DNA from: Membranipora membranacea
Lineage: Eukaryota; Bryozoa; Gymnolaemata; Cheilostomatida; Membraniporidae
Direction: 5' to 3'
Assembly (NCBI GenBank): GCA_914767715.1
Contig: OU612066.1
Location: 14,825,001 to 14,889,000 of the forward strand
DNA length: 64,000 bases
Under the pieces are notes generated by a model. That model did no database searches and was not told the origin of the DNA. It saw nothing but the letters and a program-made list of their open reading frames with translations. Below, one piece after another: positions 1-12,800 of this stretch (its first letter is position 1; the number at the start of each line of letters is the position of its first letter). The position numbers were made by a program, and so were the translations under genes.

Positions 1-380
1 AGTCCCATTAGACTCAGACAGATGCAGTAAATGGCTCTTTTCAGAATAAAAGCCAAATCTACACACAACCTCTTTCTTCAGTGGATTTGTGGTTTCCTAA
101 TCTAGCTTCATGTCCCAAATCCACCTCAAAAGCCGCCACTACATATATGATAGTGATATTTATAAATACTCACACTAATTAGCCATTATTCCTACCATAC
201 TTGCTGCACTTTCGGACAGTAAAGCTATATATAGTATTACATCACATATATGATATATATTACTATGATCATGATGAATACTCATAATTGTACCAATTTC
301 ATGCTTTATCATTACCGGTATGTGAAATGCACCATCACTCATGCTTTTACATTGTAACGTTTTGTCATCTGTCATTCCAG

Positions 381-3300
381 GTATAAAGAAATGAGGAAGG
401 CGGCTCTTGCGGCCCGCACTTCAGAGTATTTGACAACAGAAGAAACTTCCGCTCCAGCAGTCTCAGGATATGTGCCCAGATATCTGAGAAACAGGGATAC
501 CAGTCAAGGTGCTAATAGTGAAAACAGGTGAGTCCTGTTAACTCGATGACAATATACTACACCAAACCATATAACACCCCTCAGTCTGAGTAGGGGGCAA
601 AAAAATATCAAAAACATTCCCAGAATGCACTCTGCTTTGAGTTTGATTATCAAAGATCATCATTTACTTCCTGGCCTGTCATCTGTGGGAATTACATAAG
701 GGAATACTGCAAGAATTAAATCCTCAACTTGAATGGATTATTTTCTGCAACAATTTTCTGCCACAATATTGCGTTCTCTTCAAGAAGGGAGCTGTTTTGT
801 TAAATTACAACAACTTCAAGAAAGGGTGGACTTTGGCTGCAGGGCTGATATACCTGCACACATGCTAGACACAATAATGGTTGGTTTGCTTGCTCATCGT
901 CTCTCGAAAGCTTCGAGTATCAATTCACAATCTGAGTACATGCTTAGTTGGCACACGTGAGCTCTTGCATACTTGTAAAGTGTCAATGTCATGACATAAT
1001 TTTAGTCTTTTTGGCTCTTGTGGCGATGTCATGCATCTTCTTATGATGGCTGAATGGCTTGCTACTATTAATTTAAAGTACTTGAAGATATTAAACTTGA
1101 AGAATTTTGACCCTGCAAGATGATATAATAAGGTATAGAGTTTCAAATTCGTAGACTTGTACCAATCTGAGGTTGATCATGTCATGCATTGGATGTTTGG
1201 TAATCGCCTTTCATTACATCATCAACAAATTTTTATTTTGTGTTTTGTTTGAACAATATTGTGGCATTATTATTTTTACCAGATGCATAGGTGTGTTATG
1301 TCTAATGCTTAGATATGGATTAGTCTATTGTTGTGACAAATAATAAAGTAGCATTTGGAAGTGAAATATTTTAATGGACTCTGTCGAAAATGTCGAACTT
1401 GATTTTGTTATCCAAGCCCTTGTCATAACATTCATTAACGGATACACAAATGATCTGCTTGAATATCTATTTATAAGTAACAAATTGCTCATGACACCTG
1501 AGACAGGCAGACAAACCATCAACCCCCAAGGTCACAACTCACGAAAACAAATGCATTTATAATTTAGAAGTTGTGCTCTCTGCAATCTAACCAGTTTAAC
1601 GAAACACAACTCCTTATATTGGTGAAATAAATGGTGATATTTGAACAAAACTGGTGATAATTGGCGAAGGAATTGAGAGGGCGTGCATCTTTATTCACTC
1701 GTATTTGCTCACATAAAATAAACTCCAAAAATATTGCATTTTCACTACTCTGATAGGTTGCAATAGAAAAAAAGTTTTGAAAAAGATTACACAATTAATG
1801 TTATAGTGCTGTCTTTGTAGAAATCGTGATGAGGATAGTGGTAGTGGGTACGTACCTCGATGGAGACGCAGGAACAGAGATGGTGATGAAAATGATATAG
1901 CCAGTAGCTCAAACGCATCCAGTATGACAGATTTACATGTGACTAGAAAGGACTCTTCAGCTAGTAGTGAAAATAGTAACGAGGCTGGCCCTTGTAAACT
2001 AACCTATGAGAACTTAAAATTGCACGATAAGTTGAGCAGTGCAGCTCCACCTTATTCGAGTCTTAGCAGGCTCGAGGAAAGTCCAGTTGTAGCCCCAGTG
2101 GCAGCCGAAGATATGAAGAAAACTCCGCGGGAGGACAATGATGATCAGGGATATACAGACAAATACTCAAATAGGTGAGACTAATCTACAGCATAATCAT
2201 TTTTAGAAAAGCTATCTGTAAAAGACTACTGCTAAACAATGTTAATCCAATTGCATCACACTGACTTGTCAATTACACAATTGATCAAATTTTCTCTGCA
2301 GGCGGTGGCCAAAAGTAGCGAAAGTTCAAAAGGATGATTCTCACATTCCGTGTGTGATAATAATAGAAATGGTGCTCTTGTTAGGTATTAAACTACAGTC
2401 TGACTAAATTACTGAGTTGTCACCTCATAAGTTGTGTCGGCATAACTCCGGTTATGAGGTATATTATCTCAAAGTTTATCTTGCTTATCCAACAAAATTA
2501 TAGGAATATCTATGTTATTGATGGTATAGTGTGCATGCCAGTGGTGATCAGCCAAGGGAGTGGTCAAAATTACCAATTGATTTGAAGTGAATTTGATTGC
2601 ATGTGCTGTGCAATTATTTGCCGTTTAAAGACTATGCAATTAAACGATTGATGTTTATCTGCCGCTGACCTTCCCTAGACTATATTTCCATTTGGGACGA
2701 TTTTCCATCGCATCGAAGAAATTTCTCATATCACACATTTCGAGACAGCTTATCATAAAATTATCATGAATTGAAATTCCATCTTTAGCTTGTGTCAACC
2801 AATGCTGTTTGTTTAAAAGTTTATTTGGTGACCAAAATTAATACTTTTAGTCTATTCATTATTGTTTCTAGAACTGTCAAAGCGTTCATGCATTAATCAA
2901 CGGTCTATCTAGAGTTTGCCATTTCGGATATTATTATAAGCTGTGAATTGGCAGTATAAGGTTTCCTCTCCTCATAACAATCTTAGGTTCAGCCAAGCTT
3001 GACAGTCTCCTGTAACTTTTGTGGTAATTATTTCAGCGTTGAACTTAGAAGGTAGAGTACCACAGTCTTGTTAATTTTCTTCAGCTGAATTCAGTTGTTT
3101 GTGTTTTGCAAAATCTAAAGGTCGATGATTTTCCTGTTTTGGCTGAGCGTCCTATCTATCACCATTGTATTATCAAACAGGTAACATCGCTGCAGGATTA
3201 TTTTGATAGTGTGAGACAGGTAAGGTTCATGTGTCAATAGATAATTAAGTGGTGATTGCCTGAAGGGTTCATGTAGGTCACTTTGAGCCTTCGTATGGCT

Positions 3301-3823
3301 TTAGCTAAAGAGATCATGCTATTATCAAGTCTTCTGCTATGAGAAAGCGTAGGCTTAGTGTAGGATATTTGTTTGTCATTGGTAAGAAGTCTTCTCACAT
3401 CTCATGAACTTGAGAGTTTGCACCATAGACTTATACATAAACATATCCTTGAGCAATATACAAGCAAGGAGCGACAGCTTCTTAATACAGGAGTATATTG
3501 TCTATGGTTTGCACCAACACTGTCAGCTTTACGTTGCCTTATTATTATGGATTTTCAAGTAAAATTGCATAATTTGGTGAAAGACTGTGTTTTAACTACT
3601 CTTTACATCTTTTGTGCAGGAGGAAGGAATCTGCATCAGAACTGACTCCTACAAACTCGCCAGCATTGAAGGACCGCGCTTCCAGGTTCACAGCCACAAC
3701 TGGTGGGGATAATTCACATTATAACTCAGAGCCCGCTTCACTAAACAGACGGGCGAGAAGGCAACTCACTGAAGACCACAACTCGCAATCAGACAATCAA
3801 ACCCCTACAAAAATTACAAACTG
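381..3823 (+). CDS. SVIL: SVIL exons 1-4 of the window: disordered N-terminal part
   Basis: Exons by splice signal and phase: 381-527, 1821-2174, 2302-2349 (uncertain) and 3620-3823, all joined in phase 2. The first exon reads [12 protein letters not shown], which resembles the YKAERRRQLAEKYG block near the N-terminus of vertebrate supervillin (recalled, not aligned). Exons 1 and 2 each hold an SGYVPR(Y/W)-(L/R)RNRD unit, an apparent internal duplication. The rest is Ser/Asn/Asp/Glu-rich and predicted disordered by composition. Exon 3 is 48 nt and phase-symmetric, so it can be included or skipped without a frame change; its donor (CC|GTGTGTGA) is a guess and a longer version is also open. The window starts inside an intron, so bases 1-380 hold no coding sequence I can support. 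Confidence 0.8.
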
Positions 3824-6800
3824 GTAAGCCAAATAATAAAATAACTTTACAGCGCTGCTAACTTTTTTACTGTGGGTAAGGATGGGCCGTCGGGCGGGGG
3901 GGGGCAAAGTCTGGGGGGCTCAGACCACAGGCCTTCTGTAGTTGGTGCAAGTCCAGTGGTAGAGTGCCCCAGTGATCAAAGCCTTTGACCACTGGGGCAC
4001 TCTACCACCGGACTTGCACTAACTACAGAAGGCCTGTGGCTCAGACTAGTAAGGATGAAGTGCCATCTTTATTTTTGTTTCTATCTTGATAATCGATGTA
4101 GGTGGACTGTTTTTGGTAATCACCTGGAAATCGAGTGGTGGTTTGTTGTAAACTGCGGGGGCGGGGAATTTCGGGAAAAGTCCAGAATATGGAAACAAAC
4201 TACCGACCAAAATACTTTCCATTTTTCTGTCCGCTACTTCCAGTTGTAACCAAAACTGGTGATTCCTATTATAAAACACTTTATAACTGTCATATAGTCA
4301 AAACAAACCAGTGACACATACAGTCACAGTACATGCCAGTCCCGAGATGATTCAAAGATCTTTTTATATCATTGGGGCACTTCAGGTATCATTCACAACC
4401 ATGGCTCTAAGAGATTAAATTTAGACACATCGCTAAGATTTGGTGAGATGTGACCCTAGGCAGGATTAAGCAATGTCACTTTCAACAAACAAATTAATTT
4501 CTGTATCTGATGATAATTCTAAATTGCTCGATAAGTTGTGACAAGAATAGACTTTTAGATTACATGACACCCTACTACTCCTACATGTAGCAGGGATGCT
4601 TTAATATGACATAAACAATGATTGATGACAGTAATCATTGATACTGGATAAAATGGAATAAAATAATTTATTATACCTTAGTGTCAGTAATCCATAGGCC
4701 TATTACTCAACCACACAACTCTGGCTGAGCGTGCTGAGTTGGAGTCTGAGCAGTTTCCCCTCCTATACATAATTATCGGAGGGTATCAGAGCCTTTATGC
4801 TGCAATCATGAGTAAAAGCTCATGACTTGGCATATTGCCTATAGAGATTCGATTGTCATCGGAGTCCATATCAAACATTAAAATCATCCCTATAAATGTT
4901 TTAAATGGTGTGACAAATATGGTAAATGCCAAGAAAACGAAAAGATGGCCTTTTCCAGTCATGGTTTTGAGTGGGAAATGTAGCAAGATAACCACTGAAT
5001 TTGGCAACAATCATGAGATTATGGAGGGTTTTTTGAACCATTTTTTGTCTCAATTCATCAAAATTCCTGGGGGCTCTCGGACAGGGACAAGTGTGTGGGA
5101 GGCATTAACGTAGAGTATCTATGGAGAGAAAAAAATTCCCTTTACCAAACTGCACCTCATGACACTCCTGTAGTTTTAGGCTTATTATTTGACCTGTCTT
5201 TTCAGTACCTTTTCCTGTTCATTATGATACATAATATCAATGAAACAAACCCTTTTTCGTCGTACACGTCACTTAGGCCTCTTTGACCTTTCATTGACGA
5301 TCCAACACCCGAATTGAATATTCAAAAGATAATAAAAGCCGATCCCTCTCACTAGTGCAAAAGGCTTTGTAGCTGTTTAAAGTAAATTTTATCATTGAAG
5401 TTTCATCAAAGATGTTAGGGCAACTTTCATAACAGAAACTGCACCTGGCCTCACAACCAACAGTCAGTATACCAAAGTCTTGGGTCAGTATTGATAGATT
5501 GATAAGCGCATGCATCGCTGTCTATTTACCTTTGCTTAAAAGTCTATCTATCATCGGTGAAGCTTAGCACAATAATATAACAGCCATGACATTTTGAGAA
5601 TATTTCGTGTTTATGTTTGGGTTCAGATTGCATGTCACCAGTTTGGGCTATTCTATAAAAGGCTGTTATTTAGGCTACAATACTGAATAGTAATCTATAT
5701 TTTAATCATTTTAGTGCATTGTATTTTAATGAAGTTCTATCAATGGTGAATGTCGAGGGCCTGCAATTTGCGCTACAGTTATTTTTGTGTATTTCAGTGA
5801 GGATGTTGTGGACGTGAAAACCTCGAGGGATACAGCAGCTGAAGAGAAACCAGCAACAAGAGGTAGGAGCTTGTTAAGTGAGCACTTGTCTCATAACTGA
5901 CTGATAGGAATGGGTTTGTCGGGTACAAACCTACTTATGCTTCTCGCGATAAAAATACAAAATGCTTCTCGCGATCAGAGTTAGATTCATCTGTTGATGT
6001 AATAACTTATATCAATTTAGTGCGCTCTTGTAGTTCATGATATTTTGTCAGTTGTACCTTGCATAGATTGACTACTGTGCTCTCTGTTTGGCGATACTAG
6101 AATTTGCGAATTGTGTGAAACGCAGTAAAATGTTGTTTTAAGGGCTCTAAATGTTGTTAGACCCTGAATTTCATTTGTCATTGGAAAGCATAGTGTCAAA
6201 TTAAATGCTATGCACAGTAGTAAGGCTAGGTTTCATTTAGGCTTGTGAGTGTTTTGATAACTAGCCTACCTTTCCCTCTTGGGATTAAATTATATTTGCA
6301 CTTCTCATTTTTAAAACTGTTGCTGATTTCAGTGTTACCTGTTATATATGTGTGATAGTTTTGAGTTTACTCTAGAGAGTGTGTTTCCCAAGCTGTGATT
6401 CTGTTGGTTCGGTTTCATCAATTATTTACTTCTCGGTCAAGCTTAATCCCACTGATGGTTTTGATATCACGCAGCATCTTTCAGTGCTGCCACACCGAGT
6501 TCATCTCTTATTTGATGCCTGGACATGAACTGATACTGTAAGTTGTGTTTTCAGCTGCTGCAGTGTTAGAAGACAGACCTAAACCTGCAGAGAGTATATC
6601 TGACTTGTCGGAAATGTCTGCACAGGTATGGTTACTATTATATTACTATTATTATTATATTACTATTATAATACAAATATTCTGTGTCAGTTGCCAGTGT
6701 ATAGCCTTTAGGTTGCTCATGGTGAACTTTTAATAGGCATAAATGCTTTAAAAAAGGGCGAGCTAGCCTTGTCATCCTTATGGCTCCACCCTAGCCCTTA

Positions 6801-9800
6801 TAGAAAAGAAGCCGTGTGACAAGGCTAGGGCCGGATGATATGCATTCAATTTTTTGTTCTTTCCTTACCTTACCATTACAACAAAAAATCTTGGAATTAT
6901 TTGCTATTAATTGTGACATCGACAACAATCACATGTTTTTTCGCTGATCTTCTAGTGGCAGAACAGCTTGCGAAAGGTATACAGCGATATTGTAACAAAT
7001 GCTCCCTTGTTTTATTTCAAATCCTCGCTCATTTGTGACTTTTGTTTTCTTATCCACTCCCTGTTATATGTCATATTTCAGTAACACTATGATAGAACTA
7101 CTCGCTCATTGCACGACCGACCGACACCCACTGTGTTTAGTGCTGGTTTTGCATGTTGTGACATTGATTTGAATGTTGTCCCTCATTGGAAACAAAACAC
7201 TACCAAATATTTTCTCAGTCCTTTCCTTTCATTCGTAAACTATGCGCGCATCTGCAAAAAGCTTTGAGTCTTGTTGGAAATGCGGCACCGGTTTCCTTTT
7301 GTGGTAAAGGCTCTTTTTTGGTGAGCTACCTGTTGGCAATTATTGATTATAATTATCAATGTTTATAATAGGGCGGAGGTATAAGGCGTAGCTCCATGGG
7401 ACTAAGCGACAGATTGAAGAAGTTTGAGAGCGGTGGAAATGATGCCTCCCCGGCAGCCAAACCTGCATTTAAAGAGCCGATCACTCGACCTGGAAAGGTA
7501 TGATGCAAATTTATTCATCAATATACAGTACGGAATGGTTAAATTTTCATATCGACTGTAATTTACGTTTCATAATATGTTGTAGGTTTTTATACAGTAC
7601 ATGATTATTTGGCGCCGTTCATAATAGTTTAACCTTCAATTATTCTTTCCTCTTTTATGCAGCTGGACATATCAAGGTTTGCTCGACAAGGTTCGACGGA
7701 TGTAGATTCCAAATCCGGTAAACTCTCTCCCACTAAACCTGTGGCGGACATGGTGAAAACTCAGAAGAAATCTCCAAGTGAGCCAGAGCCCAAGGCTCAA
7801 GAAAACACCATGGTGAGTTTGATTATTAGTACTTTTCAAGTAATGTTATCTCAATATAAGGATCTGTTTAGAGATGTAATAGTGGCTTGCCGCTTCTTGC
7901 TACTGCGATATGAGTTCTATTGAGTTGAATAAATGCATCCAGAGACCACCACCCCTCCCTCTTATTACATCGTTGTCAGGGCGCTGAAGCTATAATATCT
8001 ATCACTTCAGCAAACATTGTTATCAGGGGTTTATGACTAAGTGGTGCTCACTTGATCACTCATACCTTACTACCTGCTATGGAATAACGTAACACCAAGA
8101 GGCCAATCAACTGTTCTTATACCCACACTTCAGGGTTCCAAAAATATGGGCATTTCTCAATAAACAGCGTTTATCAAAACTATGATAGCGGATCTCTGTT
8201 CAAAAATAACTCATTCAACTGCTTGTATAAGCTTCACCCTACAAGCACAGTACTGCACATCTAGCTCAGAAGCATTCTTTCATTCACTTTGTTAACTTAG
8301 TTCAGCTCTCGAGACCTGCTGCTTCCAGTTCTTGACATTAATTTCATCTGTTCAGGTGGTTTGTGATGAGTACAGGACATTGAAAGGTAATAATCTGTTA
8401 CATATTTAGAGCATGAACACCATGTTTTTTGTATGATAGAAATCTGATGAAAAGCCTGAGATCCAGGATAAGACAGACGAGAGCGTGGTAGAAAGGAGAC
8501 GTCCCTTGTTAAAGAAGGACTCTAGACCTATTAGTATGGCGTCTGAGGAACCATTACTGGATCCACAGCTAGCTGCTATGTTGGAGGCCAGGAAGATCAA
8601 AGCTGGCGAGAACCCAAGTAAGTCCACCCAGCTTTCTAATGGAATATCACTTTGAGGAACAAATCCAAGCAATCATATGCAATAAATTGTGCTCTCAAAT
8701 ATATAATGATACTTGGTTTATCGATCGACTTTATATATATATATGGGTAAATTACACAAAGGATAAATTTTGAATTTACAGCACCGTCACGCGACTCTCC
8801 CACACCGTCAGCGACAGGTAAAGACTCACTGTCTGAAGATGTGGATAGATAAACGCTTTAGATTTTAGTCTAACCAGTACTTTCATTTCACAAACTAATC
8901 ATTAGACTTTCGCCACATCTAGGCAAAGAAGTTATGATAATTCAAAAACACAAGTTGGCAATTGAACTATTTATCACCCTTTTTTCTTTCTTGGCACGGT
9001 AATAACATCTTGCAGATATCACCATTTGCAATATTTTCCTCTGACACTGATTTATATAATGTTCTTTTTTCACATCTTTCTATTAGCTTAGACAGGTTAA
9101 TTAATTCTGTTGACTCCTTGTATAGCATAGTTTCACCAATGAACTCCCTCTCAGTTTGTTGGTATTGTTTAATGGTGTCAGGGAGTAAGCATAGATTTCC
9201 TTACGTAATAATAATGCATTAGCATCAGTCATGCAGTAAACTTGCTTATGATATCGCCTACAATCTGGAAAAAGATGTCATGAGACTGCACTTCTTCATA
9301 AAAATGTCAACATTACTTGTTTTCTGATACCCTGTGCCATCATTAAGACTTCCCCTGTATCCCCATCGCCAGCTAATTCCAGAGATTATCAACATCTAAA
9401 AAGACAAAGGCCTAATGGTTCTTGCAGGTATCAAGTTATAATATGAAGCGAAGACCTAGCAAATCTTGACGTTTACAACGTCAATTTCATCTACTTTTAA
9501 AATGATACCATTGTCTTTGACATTCACAGGAGGAAATGATGTGACAAGCATACTCAAGTCTCGTATGAAGCAGCGAGAAGAAACAGAGACTAAGAAGCCT
9601 GGTAGTGGTATCAGTGTGTTGGCGCGGGCCTCATTCTTCAAAGACGAGCAGAAGCGGGCTTCTAAAACGCTGACTAATGCTAAACCAGCAGCTTTGGATA
9701 GACATCCATCGGCCACCATTCTTCAAGTCGATAAGAAAGACACGGAGGTATATACCACTCCCAATACGTGTTAATGCGATTGAATAGTTTTGAAAAATCT

Positions 9801-12800
9801 TGCTCACTGTCAAGACATGGGATTGACAAAGTGATATTACGAGTAACCAACATGTTTATTGTGGTAGGCTCAGCTGCAGCCTCGAGCACCATCTATTTGG
9901 GTGAGATATCTTTGTCTGAGTCCTCTCATATGGATATAGCTCTAGGAAAGGGAGTGGAGTGCTTCTATAATTTGTTTGCAGATTATTAAGCTTGTTAGTC
10001 AGGATGCATGTATCTCATAATCTTCATTAAATTGTCACTCTTGATAATTGTCATGTACTGAATCTAGACAGTGTGATCCACGCCCTTCATTGATGTTGCA
10101 TAAGGTCTACATGACAAAATTACCAACTTATGACATTTGATGGCATGAAATACGCCAATGACTAGTTTCATAACGCTCTGTTTTCCTTTCTCACAGGCTA
10201 AGCGGGCCATCGGAGTGAAGAGAGCTATGCTTGCCAAGAAAAGACAAAGGTCTGCAACTCAACCAATCACAGTGCACGAGGTATTTGCTGCGAAGTCTGC
10301 AGAAAAGAAACATGAAAAGACTCAAGATGATTTAGATCTGCCTGCTAGCAGACCATTCCGAGGCAGACTCCTGTCAGTACCTTCTACCGTGTCTGAGATA
10401 AGAGAGGTTAAGAACAACTCTCCTCCTCAGAAGTCTGTAAAACCCCCAGTAGGGAAAGAGCCAGAGAAAAAGCAGAGGAAAACCTCCACACCAGCTGGAA
10501 AACCAGTCAAAAAGAAATCCGTGTCTTCACGAGTTGACACTGGCAGGAATTCAACAACTCCTTCATCTAAGCCTACTGCTAATAAGACAGAATCAAACTC
10601 TAACACTGCTACCCCTAAAACCCCCGCAGCATCGAAGCTTGAAAATGGTAGAGCTCCGTTTAGCAGGAGTGCCACCCTACGATCATCGCTAAGATCGAAG
10701 CCTGGCTCCGGGCCACCATCAGTCAGAGATGGAAGTGTGAAGGGATCTATAACAAGTCTAGTAGATGATAAACACAGCTCACCAACTCGTGGTGTGATGA
10801 GGCGCTCCGCTAGTGTCAGAGTGTCGGGTAATGTGTCGCAGACGGCCGCTGCCGGTATCAAAGCGGCAGCGCAGAGAGCTCACGCACTCGTGGAGGCGAG
10901 GAAGAAAGCTGCCGAGGAGAAGCAGGCAGCAGAGAATAAATACAACAAGGCGAATACTAAAGTCACAGAGTCACTGAAGGCAAAAGTACAACCTAGAGTT
11001 GATACCAGGCGAACATCGAATACTAATGTGAGTCACTAGCCACATTATAATATATACTTCTGTTTTTGGCTAAAGATTTTCTATTTGCCTTGGTCGGAAG
11101 GGGAGACTACTGTCAAACAGTGTACACGTCTGCCACTAGGATTTTAATTTCCTTCAAACGTACTAGATATATTGTGTTTAAAATACTTTTAGAGTGGTGT
11201 GTAAAAATATATCACACTCATGCAAATAGCAAAGCAAACATTATCATTATGACAAGTAATACATTGATTTGTAGATGAATGGAAGCAGTAAAATGCTGAA
11301 TATCAAGGTACATGGGGATAACTCCAGCACCCCTGAAAGTTGTCCACTCTCTCCTGCATCGACTGTTGACACTACATCGACTACTACCACTGACAAGCTT
11401 ACAGAATCTCATGGAGGCAGGCCTAGAAAGCTAAGTGGTAAGAGATTGATGTACACATATCATATTTGTTGTGTTTGTACTAAAACAAAACCGAAGGGAA
11501 GGAAACTTGAGTCATGAGTGTGTACTTGGGTTTCCAACAGTAGAATTGGTGAACCATGAATAATAATTTATTATTTACCCACTGACACCTTTCTTTGCTA
11601 CTCATGCATCAATCCAGGTCATGGTATAAATTAGGGAAATTATGCTTCCCTGCTCCAATACTTGGACAATCAAATACCTTCTCATTATCATATGTGAGCA
11701 ATATTAATGCTGCCTGCCATCCACTGGACATTTGCTCACAGTCCTCTTGGCAACAACTATTTGAGTTTGCCAGGAAGACAGCAGAGACAGTTGTGCCTCA
11801 ATTTAGTGATTGGGTTTCTACTGCAATGAAGCAGTAATGTTGTACTTGCGGTGTGTGCATTAGCATGTGTCTGAGAAAACCTCCTAAACATCAGAATAAG
11901 TACACTCAGACCAAAAAGAGCAGTCGGAGAAAAAAAAGTAGTCAGTGCTGTTGTATTTACGGTTTGTGCGTTAGTATGGGTCTGCGGAAGCCTCCTAAAC
12001 GTCAAAATAAGTACACTCAGACAAAAAAAGGAACTCGGACAAAAAAAAGTAGGTGGATGGCATGAATTCTTAATCAATTTTTCATTGTGATTTCCTGTTA
12101 TCATTGCTGTATATGAAAAAAATGTAATAGATTCAAAATATTGTCTGGTTGGTTTATAGGAAGTACTGCTAACAGTGAGGATGTACCCAGTTATATGCGT
12201 ATGACTGCTGCAGCACAAAGAAAGGATAGACTACACGCCCCTGTAGTGGTGGATACAGATGAGCTCCTTACCCCTCAGCCGAACAGACAGCGCAGATCTA
12301 ACAGTCTACGGGACCTGGACACTGGAGCTCAGCCTTCTTATATGAAACCAACCAACAGGTATGCAGCTTCACTTATAAGATAAACGTCTAATCTCATTTT
12401 CTTGCAAGAAATATGACCTTCCGATGTTCAGCGTTCAGTCATATATTTTATGTTGGTTGCAATGGCAACAGCTGTAGTTTGGCTATGGGTTTGTGTTGTC
12501 TATGTTCAGCTTTCAGTCATTTTTATTGCGGTCATATAATTATATTTTGATGGTAGCAATAGCAACTGATGTAGTTTAGTTTTGTGTTTCTGTTTGCTGT
12601 GTTTAGCGCCCAGTCAATTTTATTGTGGTCCCATAAATATGTTCTGCTGTTACTGTGTTGTTATAGTTTAGATGAGGGTTTTGATTGTCAATTATTTGTT
12701 ATAACCTTCCCACCCCTTTTAGTTTTGCTCACCGTCTTGAGGCAAAGTTGGAAGACTTAGCTCCTCCAGAAGATGAGCCTGAAACTAAGCCTAAGTCTAA

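Noticed and set aside
8355-8385. Possible exon GTGGTTTGTGATGAG... with AG/GT edges
   Set aside because: Its phase does not fit between the exons at 7663 and 8440; including it would break the frame.
10427-10861. 144-codon antisense open frame across SVIL exon 12
   Set aside because: It mirrors the biased codons of the sense exon; the sense frame chains into supervillin with TQPIT homology.
11757-12218. 153-codon antisense open frame
   Set aside because: It overlaps the intronic tandem duplication and runs into exon 14; no recognisable protein and no splice context.
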